DNA of 64,000 nt from DATBVX01 sp963695985 (GTDB lineage: Bacteria > Pseudomonadota > Gammaproteobacteria > Steroidobacterales > Steroidobacteraceae), in assembly GCA_963695985.1 (NCBI GenBank), contig CAVOIC010000012.1:186001-250000 (forward strand), written 5' to 3'. The notes under the pieces were generated by a model. The model was not told the origin of the DNA. It made no database searches and saw only the letters and a list, made by a program, of their open reading frames with translations. The position numbers and the translations under genes are program-made. The first letter of the stretch is position 1. Each line of letters begins with the position of its first letter. Below are positions 32,517 through 42,760 of this stretch, in pieces.

Positions 32517-34973
32517 GTGAATCAACGTTACCTGCGCACCGCCTACACTGTTTTTGCCTTGGCGCTGCTGGTCGCAGGCGCCATCAGCTACGCGGCCCTA
32601 TGCAGCTACGTCTACCTGGCGCCGGCAATTCCGGACGTCGGGACCCTGCGCGACATGCGGCTGCAGGTGCCCCTGAGGGTCTTCACCCGCGACGGGCGCT
32701 TGATCGCGCAGATCGGCGAATATCGGCGCATCCCGGTGTCGTACGAGGATATCCCGTTGCGCGTGCAGCAAGCGTTCCTGGCAGCCGAGGACGATCGCTT
32801 CTTCAAGCATCACGGCGTCGACTACGCCGGCCTGCTCCGGGCGACCGTCGTCAACCTGATCTCCGGGCAGCCGAGCCAGGGCGGCGGAACGATCACGATG
32901 CAACTCGCGCGCAACATGTTCCTGACACCCGAGCGGCGCTTCGATCGCAAGCTCAAGGAGATCTTCCTCTCGTTCCGGATCGAGCATGAATTCACCAAGC
33001 CCGAGATCCTGACGCTTTACCTCAACAAGATCTTTCTCGGACAACGCGCCTACGGTGCGGCGGCGGCGGCGGAGGTTTATTTCGCCAAGTCACTTGGCCA
33101 GCTCACCCTCGCAGAGACCGCGACGATTGCGGGTTTGCCCCGTGCACCCTCGCGCGACAATCCGGTCGCGAACGTCGAGCGCGCCAAACTGCGTCGCGCG
33201 TACGTCCTGCGGCGCATGCTCGAAATTGGTCAGATCGATCGCAATGAGTTTGACGCCGCCGGCGTCGCTCCCATGGAGTCGCAACTTCATGGTCCGATCG
33301 CCGAGGTCGAGGCGCCTTACGTGGCCGAGATGGCCCGCGCGGACGCGGTCGGCCGGTTGGGCGATGACACCTACACCGCGGGCTTTCGGGTCTTCACAAC
33401 CATCGACAGCCGCCTGCAGGAGGCCGCGAATTCCGCGCTGCGCCTCGGGCTGATCGAATACGACCGCCGCCATGGTTATCGGGGACCGATCGCACGGGTG
33501 CCAATCCGACCGGGTGAGCCGCCGGCGGAGATGCTCGCTGCGCTGGAAGTACATGCTGCGATCAACGTGCTGCAGCCAGCGCTGGTTGTCGATGTAGCCG
33601 AGCGGGCCGCGCGTGTGCTGCTCAAGGATGGACGCTCGGCACAGATCGATTGGCCGGGCATCGCCTGGGCCCGCGCCGCCGGAGACGGCAGTGTCGGGCC
33701 CGAGCCGAAACAGGCGAGCGACGTACTCGCAGCTGGCGACATCGTTTATGTCATCCGCACCGGCAACGGCGCACAGCTCGCTCAGCTGCCCGCTGCGCAG
33801 GGCGCGCTCGTAGCGGAGGATCCACGCGACGGCGCGATTGTCGCGCTCAACGGCGGGTTCGATTTCTTCGTCAGCAAGTTCAACCGCGTCGTCCAGGCGC
33901 GCCGGCAGCCGGGATCGGCTTTCAAGCCCTTCATCTATTCAGCGGCGCTGGAGAACGGCTTCACGCCCTCGTCCATCGTCATGGATGCACCAGTCGTGTT
34001 CGAGGACGAGGCGGCCGAGGACACGTGGCGGCCGGAGAACAGCACCGGCGAGTTCTATGGCCCAACACGCTTGCGCGAAGCACTGGTCCGCTCGCGGAAT
34101 CTGGTCTCGGTGCGAGTGATGCGCGCCATGGGTATCGGCTACACGATCGATTACCTGCAGCGTTTCGGCTTCGAGCGCGCCGACCTGCCCGACGACCTGA
34201 CGCTGGCCCTGGGCAGTCTGCAGCTCACCCCGGCAGAGCTCGCCGCCGGATTCGCCACCTTCGCCAACGGCGGCTTCAGGGTGCAGCCGTACTACCTGGA
34301 GAGAATCGAGGACGCCTCCGGCAAAGGGCTGTTCAGCGCTGCACCGACGATTGCCTGTGCCGATTGTGAAATCGATGCGTCGCAGTTGCGGCTTCCGGCC
34401 GGGGGATCCACCGGTGCGGTCGATGCCGCCGACGCGATTCGTGGTGGCCAAGGCGCGCTGCCTGCCGCACAGGTCGCACCGCGTGCCATCAGCAGCCAGA
34501 ACGCCTACCTGATCACCGACATGATGCGCGACGTGATCCGCCGCGGCACGGGCCGACGAGCCCTTGCTCTCGGGCGCGATGATCTCGCGGGCAAGACGGG
34601 CACGACCAACGATCACCACGATGCGTGGTTCTGCGGCTTCAACCCCCGGCTGGTCGCCGCGGCATGGGTAGGCTTCGACCAGGAGGCTTCGCTGGGCGCG
34701 GGCGAGGAAGGCGGGCGCACGGCGGTGCCGGTGTGGGTACACTTCATGCGCCAGGCGCTGCGTGATACACCTGAAGTGCGGACTCCGGCCCCGGATGGAC
34801 TCGTGACCGTGAAGATTTCTCCCGAGACCGGCTTGCTGGCGAGTGCCGACGACCCTAACGCTATCTTCGAGACTTACATGGAGGGCCATCTACCCGAGGC
34901 GTCGGATCCGTTCGCCCGAGGCCAGTCAGCACGCCGCGACCACTCCACCGAAACCGATGAGCCCCTGTTCTGA
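32517..34973 (+). CDS. mrcA: Penicillin-binding protein 1A
   Basis: 818 residues, bifunctional class A PBP in the inner membrane. One N-terminal transmembrane helix precedes the GT51 transglycosylase domain (catalytic Glu in AAEDDRFFKHHG). A linker of about 150 residues follows, then the transpeptidase with the Ser nucleophile motif PGSAFKPF, the SRN motif and KTGT. The linker includes the OB-like insert seen in gammaproteobacterial PBP1A. The start is GTG 32517; the pil cluster is divergent, as in Pseudomonas and Xanthomonas. Confidence 0.96.
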   Translation: MNQRYLRTAYTVFALALLVAGAISYAALCSYVYLAPAIPDVGTLRDMRLQVPLRVFTRDGRLIAQIGEYRRIPVSYEDIPLRVQQAFLAAEDDRFFKHHGVDYAGLLRATVVNLISGQPSQGGGTITMQLARNMFLTPERRFDRKLKEIFLSFRIEHEFTKPEILTLYLNKIFLGQRAYGAAAAAEVYFAKSLGQLTLAETATIAGLPRAPSRDNPVANVERAKLRRAYVLRRMLEIGQIDRNEFDAAGVAPMESQLHGPIAEVEAPYVAEMARADAVGRLGDDTYTAGFRVFTTIDSRLQEAANSALRLGLIEYDRRHGYRGPIARVPIRPGEPPAEMLAALEVHAAINVLQPALVVDVAERAARVLLKDGRSAQIDWPGIAWARAAGDGSVGPEPKQASDVLAAGDIVYVIRTGNGAQLAQLPAAQGALVAEDPRDGAIVALNGGFDFFVSKFNRVVQARRQPGSAFKPFIYSAALENGFTPSSIVMDAPVVFEDEAAEDTWRPENSTGEFYGPTRLREALVRSRNLVSVRVMRAMGIGYTIDYLQRFGFERADLPDDLTLALGSLQLTPAELAAGFATFANGGFRVQPYYLERIEDASGKGLFSAAPTIACADCEIDASQLRLPAGGSTGAVDAADAIRGGQGALPAAQVAPRAISSQNAYLITDMMRDVIRRGTGRRALALGRDDLAGKTGTTNDHHDAWFCGFNPRLVAAAWVGFDQEASLGAGEEGGRTAVPVWVHFMRQALRDTPEVRTPAPDGLVTVKISPETGLLASADDPNAIFETYMEGHLPEASDPFARGQSARRDHSTETDEPLF

Positions 34974-34991
34974 CCCGCAGAGGGAGCAGAC

Positions 34992-35597
34992 ATGAGCAGA
35001 GCCTCAACCCGTGCCGAACAACTGCGTCGCGCGATCGCCCAGGAGGCCGCACGCATCATGAGCGAGCACGGTATCGACGATTACCTGCTTGCCAAGCGCA
35101 AAGCGGCCGAGCGCCTCGGCGTCATCGAAGGCGCGACTCTGCCGAAGAACACCGAGATAGAAGCGGCGCTGGTTGAATACCAGCGCCTGTTTGCCGCCGA
35201 CACGCATTCGCAGTCGCTGCGTGATCAGCGACGCGCGGCGCTCATGGCCATGCAACTGCTCCTCGAATTTGAGCCGCGACTGGTCGGACCCGTTCTGGCG
35301 GGAACGGCGACCGCGCACGCCGACGTGGACCTGCATCTGTTCGCGGACTGCGCCGAGGCGGTCACGCTCAAGCTCATGGACCAGGGCATTCCGCATGAGC
35401 TGCTCGAGCGTCGCGTAAAGATGTTCATCGACCGCAGCGTGAACTTTCCTGCCGTGCGCTTCGAGGCAGGTGCCCACACCATCGATGCAACGGTGTTTCC
35501 GCTTGACGGCATCCGCCAGGCACCGTTCAGCCCGGTTGACGGACGCCCGATGCGCCGCGCGAATCACACCGAGCTGCGGGCACTTATCGAAGAATAG
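34992..35597 (+). CDS. Putative nucleotidyltransferase-like protein
   Basis: 201 residues of unknown function. A helical N-terminus of about 95 residues precedes GTATAHADVDLHLF (104-117), which reads like a shortened polymerase-beta type nucleotidyltransferase signature (Gly-Thr, then Asp-x-Asp at D111/D113). A third Asp, D165 in TIDATVF, is where the family expects one. The similarity is by motif only; the fold call is inference. It starts 18 bases after the PBP1A gene with a strong AGAGGGAG ribosome site, so it is co-expressed with cell-wall synthesis. Confidence 0.75.
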   Translation: MSRASTRAEQLRRAIAQEAARIMSEHGIDDYLLAKRKAAERLGVIEGATLPKNTEIEAALVEYQRLFAADTHSQSLRDQRRAALMAMQLLLEFEPRLVGPVLAGTATAHADVDLHLFADCAEAVTLKLMDQGIPHELLERRVKMFIDRSVNFPAVRFEAGAHTIDATVFPLDGIRQAPFSPVDGRPMRRANHTELRALIEE

Positions 35598-35652
35598 TTC
35601 GCTGGAACTTACGGCGCGCGCGCCGCGCAAAGAATCCGCCGCGAGACCGGGC

Positions 35653-36948
<1,296 letters not shown>

Positions 36949-37067
36949 TGACGCTCAAGGGGATGTGCGGCGGGACGTGCAGACTGACACGGACAGTGCG
37001 GTCAATCAAGGCATTGGGCGCGCCGTCGCCCTGGCGCAACAGTCCCTGTCGGCAGTGCGAATCGGAA

Positions 37068-38543
37068 TCAGTCGACGATCTTGACCGGCTTGCCCGGCGC
37101 GGGGTCTTTGCTCGGATACAGATCATTCAGCAGGCGCAACACCTGCACAGGGTCCTTCTGAATGGGTGAGCCCTGGGCCATTTGCGTCATCGTCGCACCC
37201 TGCGGCGCGGCCACGACGTGAATCCGATACGGCTCGGCGAGCGGAAATTCGCTCGGCTTCAGTGAGCGCAGTGTCTGCACCGTCGAAATGAAGATCCGAT
37301 CGTGCTGTGGAATCGAGTTCTGGCTCGAGCGACTGGCACAAGCGAAAATGTAGACCAACTTGTCCTTGTAGACAGCGATGTACCGCACCGGTCCGCTGCC
37401 GCCGTCGAGCGGTGAGCCCGACTTGGCGATCATCGCGTAGCCTTCCATGCCGTTGAAGTTGACCTCCTCGCCCCCAGTGAGCGCGCGCGATCCGAGGTTC
37501 TTCTGCAGGTACTCGCGTGGTCCCAGCTTGTCCGGTCTGCGATCGGCGGTCATCTGCATCAGCGCGTCATTCGTCCGGCTGTGTATCAGCAGCCGGCTGT
37601 GCTGGTTCTCGACCACCCAGTCCTTGGGAAAGGCGATCGTGATGCCCAGGCCGGCGTGATAGAAGCGGTTATCGCGGACGATGCCCTGCTGCTTGCTGGT
37701 TCCAAACGGCAGACCTTCGACATGGTGCAGGTAGTCCTCCGCACCCACGCGTGGATTTGCTACGGCATTGGTCGTCGCCTTGACGTCTCCAACCGCCTGC
37801 TGCAGACGCGTGTCGGCCGAAGGGTGACTTGCGAACACGCCGTGATAGATCCGCGGCTCGCGCCCTTCCTGGCGCGCGCGATCCATTTCGTACACCTCCT
37901 GATTCTTAAGCACTCCGATAACGCCGATCATCGCCTGTGGGTCATAGCCCGTCTTGGCGATGTATTGCGCGCCCAGGTGATCCGCCTCGAGTTCCATGTC
38001 GCGGCCGTAACCGCGCAGCAGAGCCTGACCACCGATGTTCGCCAGGTCCGCAACCGCCGCGCTGCCGGTAAATATCGCGGCGCCCGCGCCGAGGATCCCC
38101 GCGAGAGTCTGCTGTGTCTGCTGGCGAACCTGATGGCGGGCGCAGACGTGCCCGATTTCGTGGCCCAGCACTGCGGCCAGCTCGGCCTCGTTATTCAGGT
38201 AGGCGAGGATGCCCCGCGTAATGTAGATGTACCCGCCGGGCAGCGCGAACGCATTGATCTCTTCGCTGTCGACGATGGTGAAGTGCCATTCCAGTTCCGG
38301 GCGCTGGCTGGCGTGCGCCAGCTTCTGGCCAATCTCATTGATGTAGTCCTGCAGCGCTTGGTCTTGGTAGACGCCGTAGACCTTAAGGACTTGCTCGTGC
38401 GCCTTGCGCCCCTGCTCGATCTCTCCTTTCTCCGATGTCATCGTGACATCGGTGTTGCCCGTGACCGGGTTGCGCGCGCAGCTTCCTATCAGCAAGGCGC
38501 ACACTGTCAGTGCGGTGCTCAGTAGCGCGGTCGACCTGGTCAT
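37068..38543 (-). CDS. M48-family metalloprotease, lipoprotein
   Basis: 491 residues from ATG 38543, which has GAGG five bases upstream; GTG 38549 is a weaker alternative. A signal peptide ends in LIGSC, a lipobox. The zinc site is HEIGH, with the third ligand in ELEADHLG. Unlike E. coli BepA, the C-terminal half has no obvious TPRs but a long beta-containing domain with a strongly predicted folded core. It probably acts in the periplasm on misfolded envelope proteins. Confidence 0.9.
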   Translation of the reverse strand: MTRSTALLSTALTVCALLIGSCARNPVTGNTDVTMTSEKGEIEQGRKAHEQVLKVYGVYQDQALQDYINEIGQKLAHASQRPELEWHFTIVDSEEINAFALPGGYIYITRGILAYLNNEAELAAVLGHEIGHVCARHQVRQQTQQTLAGILGAGAAIFTGSAAVADLANIGGQALLRGYGRDMELEADHLGAQYIAKTGYDPQAMIGVIGVLKNQEVYEMDRARQEGREPRIYHGVFASHPSADTRLQQAVGDVKATTNAVANPRVGAEDYLHHVEGLPFGTSKQQGIVRDNRFYHAGLGITIAFPKDWVVENQHSRLLIHSRTNDALMQMTADRRPDKLGPREYLQKNLGSRALTGGEEVNFNGMEGYAMIAKSGSPLDGGSGPVRYIAVYKDKLVYIFACASRSSQNSIPQHDRIFISTVQTLRSLKPSEFPLAEPYRIHVVAAPQGATMTQMAQGSPIQKDPVQVLRLLNDLYPSKDPAPGKPVKIVD

Positions 38544-38649
38544 GGCCACCTCGGGGAGGCGTTATGGGAATGCGCCTTATAGCTACGATTCAGCCTGTGG
38601 ACAAGGAGTTCCAGCGCTGACACACCTCTATGTCAAGGCCAGAAACTAA

Positions 38650-38676
38650 AGAGGGCGCCAACCATGGGCGCCCTCT
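38650..38676 (-). terminator. Rho-independent terminator after rpmE
   Basis: AGAGGGCGCC (38650-38659) and GGCGCCCTCT (38667-38676) form a perfect 10-base-pair stem with a 7-base loop, 27 bases past the rpmE stop. On the minus strand it is followed by TTTAGTTTCT, a modest U-rich tail. Confidence 0.8.
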
Positions 38677-38702
38677 CAATTTCGACTCGAAAAGACGTCG
38701 CT

Positions 38703-38912
38703 TCAGCGCGCGCCGAGGCCGTACTTCTTGCGGAACTTGTCGACCCGGCCGCCAGTGTCGACGATCTTCTGCTTGCCGGTGTAGAAGGGATGACAGTTCG
38801 AGCAGACCTCGATCTGCAGATCGTGACCAAGCGTCGAACGCGTGGCGAACGTGTTCCCGCAACTGCACGTCACGGTGATGTCTTTGTACTCGGGATGAAT
38901 CGACGGTTTCAT
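38703..38912 (-). CDS. rpmE: Ribosomal protein L31 (zinc-binding form)
   Basis: 69 residues. It keeps four zinc-ligand cysteines (CSCG near the start and CSNCHPFY in the middle), so this is the Zn-containing C+ form rather than the Zn-free paralogue. The motif HPFYTGKQK and the Gly-Arg-Val-Asp-Lys-Phe C-terminal stretch are diagnostic. Monocistronic, with a promoter candidate at 38992-39020 and a terminator at 38650-38676. Confidence 0.98.
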   Translation of the reverse strand: MKPSIHPEYKDITVTCSCGNTFATRSTLGHDLQIEVCSNCHPFYTGKQKIVDTGGRVDKFRKKYGLGAR

Positions 38913-38991
38913 GGGTATTGGCCTCGACGCACCAGCCAGGTTCCGGAGCCGCCTCTATGCGTCCGGATCTACCGGAAAAAAGAGGGCGCGC

Positions 38992-39020
38992 AGTGTAGCG
39001 ACGCGGGCTCGGGCGTACAA
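38992..39020 (-). promoter_or_regulatory. Candidate rpmE promoter
   Basis: On the minus strand TTGTAC (39020-39015) is 17 bases from TACACT (38997-38992), a -10 with 4 of 6 consensus bases. The predicted start leaves a leader of about 73 bases, containing a run of six T and a short CCGG-TAGAT-CCGG repeat. L31 is known to autoregulate in E. coli, so a leader is plausible. Confidence 0.4.
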
Positions 39021-39143
39021 GTGCGACACGGATGCAAGCAGCAACTCTTAAAATCTCTGTTGACCCAGCAACTTAGCTAGCTCGCATCACTGCCGACTTC
39101 AGCTGCCTTTTGTTAACTCATGCAAGGCTTTGAGTTTTGTCCA

Positions 39144-39166
39144 TTATCCACAAAAACTGTGGACAA
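39144..39166. repeat. Pair of inverted DnaA-box-like sequences
   Basis: TTATCCACA (39144-39152) is a perfect consensus DnaA box. TGTGGACAA (39158-39166), read on the other strand, is TTGTCCACA, one base off. They face each other across five bases. Two sites are too few for an origin on their own, and dnaA, dnaN and rpmH are not nearby. Confidence 0.6.
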
Positions 39167-39371
39167 CTCTGTGGAGGAATGGCGGGACCCCGAGGCGTCG
39201 GGGCCAAATTATCAACGCAGCATTGAATTGGCTAAAAAATAAGCAGGATGTTTTTGCTTGTTTGGTCAGCAAGTTACGTGGCATATCTTGTAGCTGGCGT
39301 CATCCGTAAAAGGCGTGCTCAAGCTCTGAAATGCGGATAGGGCGCTGCTGTGCATAACAGTAAGTGTCTGA

Positions 39372-40595
39372 TCACAGAAGATTTACAACTTGTGGTCGGC
39401 CCGCTGGGCCACCGGACGGGGATGATTTCGGCAAGAACAACGCCTGCAGGTCGTTGAGGAAACGACGTCCGAACTCGGTCGGTCGGCAAATGCTGGATGA
39501 CCCATCAGCTTCGATCATTCCGCGGCGGCGCGCAGCCTCGAGAGTCTGCTGAACAGATTCCATCGGCTGCCCGGTGCGCGCCTGAAACTGCGCAACATGA
39601 AAGCCATCGAGCAGTCGCAGCGCGTTGAGCATGAATTCGAATGGCAAGTCGTCGGGTGAAATCGTCCAGCGCTCAAGACGTGCGCCGCCCGCTTCGATCG
39701 CTTCAAGGTATTGGCGCGGCTGGCGCACGTGCGCGGTTCGCCCGATGGCGTTGGCACTCGCATCGGTCAGCTTCCCGTGTGCGCCCGCGCCGATACCGAG
39801 GTAGTCGCCAAACTGCCAGTAATTGAGGTTGTGAGCACAGCGCGCGCCCGCCTGCGCGTAGGCCGAGATCTCATACTGTTCGTAGCCGCGTGCGGCGAGC
39901 GCCTCCTGACACGCGACCTGCATCTGCCAGATGTCATCTTCATGGGGCAGTGGCGGCGGTCGGTGGTAGAAGACTGTGCCGGGCTCCAGGCTGAGCTGGT
40001 AGTGCGAAATATGTCGGGGTCGAAGTGCGATTGCGGCAGCGACGTCGTCGAGCGCCGCGCTCACCGTCTGTTGCGGCAGACCGTACATCAGATCGAGGTT
40101 GAAGTTCGTAAGGCGGGACGCGTGCAGTTCTTCAGCGGCGGCGCGGGTTTCCGCAGCCGAATGTATGCGTCCCAGCAGCCCGAGATGCCGGTCGTTGAAA
40201 CTCTGGGCGCCGAGTGAAACTCGATTGATGCCGGCCGACCGGTATTCGGCAAAGCGGCCGCGCTCCACGGTTCCCGGATTGGCTTCCAGCGTGATCTCGA
40301 TGTGCGCGTCGAGCGTCAGCCGCCGTGCGATCGATCCGAGAATCTCGCCGATAGCCGCGGGAGAGAAGAGGCTAGGCGTGCCACCACCGAAAAATACACT
40401 TTGCACGCACCGACCACGCACGCGCTGCGCCTGCATTTCCAGGTCGCGATCGAGAGCAGCGACATAGCGCTTTTCGGGCAGCGCACCGTCCATCGCATAG
40501 GAGTTGAAATCGCAGTACGGACACTTGCGGACACACCAGGGCAGGTGGACGTAGACCGAGAGCGGTGGAGTCTGCAGCAGCGGCACGGGCGACAT
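39372..40595 (-). CDS. hemW: Radical SAM haem chaperone HemW
   Basis: 407 residues. The cluster motif is CVRKCPYC near residue 22. It lacks the longer N-terminus of HemN and matches the HemW class, formerly called oxygen-independent coproporphyrinogen oxidase-like, which binds and hands over haem. Core motifs FFGGGTPSLF and LGAQSFNDRHL are present. It lies 69 bases after rdgB in the run PP2C-rph-rdgB-hemW, an order common in gammaproteobacteria. Confidence 0.95.
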   Translation of the reverse strand: MSPVPLLQTPPLSVYVHLPWCVRKCPYCDFNSYAMDGALPEKRYVAALDRDLEMQAQRVRGRCVQSVFFGGGTPSLFSPAAIGEILGSIARRLTLDAHIEITLEANPGTVERGRFAEYRSAGINRVSLGAQSFNDRHLGLLGRIHSAAETRAAAEELHASRLTNFNLDLMYGLPQQTVSAALDDVAAAIALRPRHISHYQLSLEPGTVFYHRPPPLPHEDDIWQMQVACQEALAARGYEQYEISAYAQAGARCAHNLNYWQFGDYLGIGAGAHGKLTDASANAIGRTAHVRQPRQYLEAIEAGGARLERWTISPDDLPFEFMLNALRLLDGFHVAQFQARTGQPMESVQQTLEAARRRGMIEADGSSSICRPTEFGRRFLNDLQALFLPKSSPSGGPAGRPQVVNLL

Positions 40596-40664
40596 TCTAG
40601 TCCCTGTCTGATGATCAGCCCCGGCAAGGGCCGGGTCGGGACATCGCCAGCACCAGTTCCTGGC

Positions 40665-41270
40665 TCAGCTGCGGGCCGTGGCCCGGGTGCCGATCGCCGC
40701 GAGGAGATGGCGCAGAGCCTGACCGCGATGGCTCAATTGATTCTTAAGGGCCGGTGACAGCTGTGCAGCCGTCAGGCGCAGATCGCCGACGAGGAACAGC
40801 GGGTCGTAGCCGAATCCGTGCGCTCCGGCGGGGGATTCGGCGATGCGCCCTTCCCACACACCTTCACAAACGAGCGGTGTGGGATCGGTCGCGGATCGGA
40901 CCAGCGCCACCACACACCGATAACGTGCCGTGCGCCTCTCGGGAGCGACGGCAGCCAGCTCTGCGAGCAGTCGCGCATTGTTGTCCGCATCGCTGGCATC
41001 CGGCCCAGCGTAGCGAGCTGAATGCACGCCGGGTCGTCCACCGAGCGCGTCGACCTCGAGGCCGGAATCATCTGCAATCGCCGCCAGCCCTGAACGCGAA
41101 GCGGCGTGTCGCGCCTTCATCAGCGCGTTCTCGACAAGCGTCAGCCCGGTCTCTTCGACGACGCCGATCCCCAATTCCGCCTGCGCCACAAGCTCCATGT
41201 CGACGGCTGCAAGCAATGACTGCAGCTCGCGCAGTTTTCCGGGGTTGCCGCTCGCGAGTACCACCCGCAT
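40665..41270 (-). CDS. rdgB: XTP/dITP diphosphatase (house-cleaning NTPase)
   Basis: 201 residues. SGNPGKLREL at the N-terminus and ADDSGLEVDALGGRPGVHSARYAG are the Ham1/RdgB signatures; GFGYDPLFLV is the base-binding motif. It removes deaminated purine nucleotides (dITP, XTP). It starts ten bases after the rph stop, a conserved pairing. Confidence 0.97.
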   Translation of the reverse strand: MRVVLASGNPGKLRELQSLLAAVDMELVAQAELGIGVVEETGLTLVENALMKARHAASRSGLAAIADDSGLEVDALGGRPGVHSARYAGPDASDADNNARLLAELAAVAPERRTARYRCVVALVRSATDPTPLVCEGVWEGRIAESPAGAHGFGYDPLFLVGDLRLTAAQLSPALKNQLSHRGQALRHLLAAIGTRATARS

Positions 41271-41280
41271 CGCACCTCCC

Positions 41281-41997
41281 TCAGTCTGACAGCGCCTGCA
41301 GCTGGCGGGCGAGCAGCTGTCCGATGCCCTGCGCCGCCAGGTTCAGCATCGCGTCGAGCTCATTGCGGCGAAAGGCGTGGCCCTCGGCAGTGCCCTGTAA
41401 TTCTATGAAGGCACCGCCGTTGTTCATCACCACATTCATGTCGGTTTCGGCCTCTGAATCCTCGGTGTAATCGAGGTCGAGCACCGGTACACCCCCGCAG
41501 ATTCCGACCGAGACCGCGGCCACCTGTCCGTGCAAGGGACTTGCGCCGAGCACCCTGCGTCGGACAAGTGCGTCCACGGCGTCGGCGAGCGCCACGTATC
41601 CGCCCGTAATGGATGCAGTGCGCGTGCCGCCGTCGGCCTGCAGTACGTCACAATCGATGGTAACGGTGCGCTCACCGAGCGCGCGCAGATCCGCAACCGC
41701 GCGCAGCGATCGGCCGATGAGCCTCTGGATCTCCTGCGTGCGCCCGCTCTGCCTGCCCTTGGCCGCCTCGCGCGCCGTGCGTGTGTGTGTGGAGCGCGGC
41801 AGCATGCCGTACTCTGCGGTGATCCAACCTTGTCCGGCACCACGCAGGAACGGCGGCACGGACTCTTCGACGCTCGCGGTGCACAGCACGCGCGTGTCGC
41901 CGCACTCGATGAGCACCGACCCCTCCGCATGACGGGTGAAGCGGCGCGTGATCCGTACGGGACGCAGTTCGTCGGGTGCGCGTCCGCTCGGGCGCAT
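41281..41997 (-). CDS. rph: Ribonuclease PH
   Basis: 238 residues. It is a phosphorolytic 3'-5' exonuclease for tRNA ends. Recognisable parts are MRPSGRAPDELRPVRI at the start, GQGWITAEYGMLPRST with the phosphate-binding Arg further on, and CDVLQADGGTRTASITG. ATG 41997 gives the conserved N-terminus; an in-frame GTG at 42003 overlaps the PP2C stop and would add two residues. Confidence 0.97.
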   Translation of the reverse strand: MRPSGRAPDELRPVRITRRFTRHAEGSVLIECGDTRVLCTASVEESVPPFLRGAGQGWITAEYGMLPRSTHTRTAREAAKGRQSGRTQEIQRLIGRSLRAVADLRALGERTVTIDCDVLQADGGTRTASITGGYVALADAVDALVRRRVLGASPLHGQVAAVSVGICGGVPVLDLDYTEDSEAETDMNVVMNNGGAFIELQGTAEGHAFRRNELDAMLNLAAQGIGQLLARQLQALSD

Positions 41998-41999
41998 GA

Positions 42000-42746
42000 T
42001 CACTGTCCCAGCCAGCGCAGCGCAGCGGCGGTCGTGTTGTCACTGTAAGGTGCGGACGCCTGCACGGCTCGATCGCCGAGCGCCTGCAGGGCTGCGCGCA
42101 GATCGCCGTCGTCGGGCGGATAGAACGCGCCGATGTCCGCGTCCTTGAGATTGGCCCAGACGCCGTCCGTGCACAGCAGCAGGACATCTTCCTGGGCCAG
42201 CGGCTTGCGGCTACTGATCGTCATCTCTGGCAGCGCCGCATCCCCACCCAGGCAGCACTCGACAAAATTGCGCATCGGGTGACCGACGACCTCGTCCTCG
42301 GTAATCACACCATCGCGCAGGAGTTGCTCAACATGACTGTGATCACGCGTGCGATCGCGCACTTGGCCAGCGCGAATCAGGTAGACGCGACTGTCACCCA
42401 CGTGCGCCCAGTACGAAGCACCCTGCTGCACCAGGCATGCGGCGCAGGTGGCGCGCGGACGCGCGTCCATGCTCAGCGTCGTGCCCAGCGCCACCACGTC
42501 TTCGTGCGCCTTGCCTACGGCGAGATGCAGGAATCCGAGCGGATCGAAGATGGGATGGGGCGTGTGCCAGAAGCTTTCGAGCATCGACTTGAGTGCCGTT
42601 TCGGCAGCGCGTGCGCCCTCGGCGTGCCCGCCCATGCCGTCGACCACGAGCAACAACGCAGCGTGCTCGCCCACCGCGACCGAGACGCGATCCTGATTGT
42701 CTTCGCGATGGCCGACGAGACTCAGCTCCGCGTACTCGACCCGCAA
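42000..42746 (-). CDS. PP2C-family serine/threonine phosphatase
   Basis: 248 residues from TTG 42746, the last possible start that keeps the whole domain; longer versions would run into yicC. Metal-binding Asp motifs are in HREDNQDR, LLVVDGMGGHAEG, LCTDGVWANL and SDNTTAAAL. It is a stand-alone PP2C domain of the bacterial Stp type; no partner kinase is in the window. Its stop overlaps the alternative GTG of rph, so it heads the run PP2C-rph-rdgB-hemW. It is divergent from yicC. Confidence 0.88.
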   Translation of the reverse strand: MRVEYAELSLVGHREDNQDRVSVAVGEHAALLLVVDGMGGHAEGARAAETALKSMLESFWHTPHPIFDPLGFLHLAVGKAHEDVVALGTTLSMDARPRATCAACLVQQGASYWAHVGDSRVYLIRAGQVRDRTRDHSHVEQLLRDGVITEDEVVGHPMRNFVECCLGGDAALPEMTISSRKPLAQEDVLLLCTDGVWANLKDADIGAFYPPDDGDLRAALQALGDRAVQASAPYSDNTTAAALRWLGQ

Positions 42747-42760
42747 CGCACACCCCGGTC

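Larger units (their letters stand above)
38913..39371. other. Intergenic region upstream of rpmE with DnaA-box-like sites
   Basis: 459 bases without a gene between the rpmE start and the hemW stop. It holds an rpmE promoter candidate (38992-39020), two inverted DnaA-box-like sites (39144-39166), a short GC hairpin (39188-39203) and an A+T-rich part around 39225-39300. No small open frame with a ribosome site stands out. A small RNA is possible but nothing in the sequence demonstrates one. Confidence 0.5.

Noticed and set aside
39188..39203. CCCCGA-GGCG-TCGGGG hairpin as a terminator
   Set aside because: Only six pairs and no T run on either side; upstream of rpmE rather than after a gene on the plus strand.
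38913..39371. Possible chromosomal origin because of DnaA boxes
   Set aside because: Only two boxes, no dnaA, dnaN, gidA or rpmH nearby, and no cluster of A+T-rich 13-mers. Kept as a regulatory oddity only.
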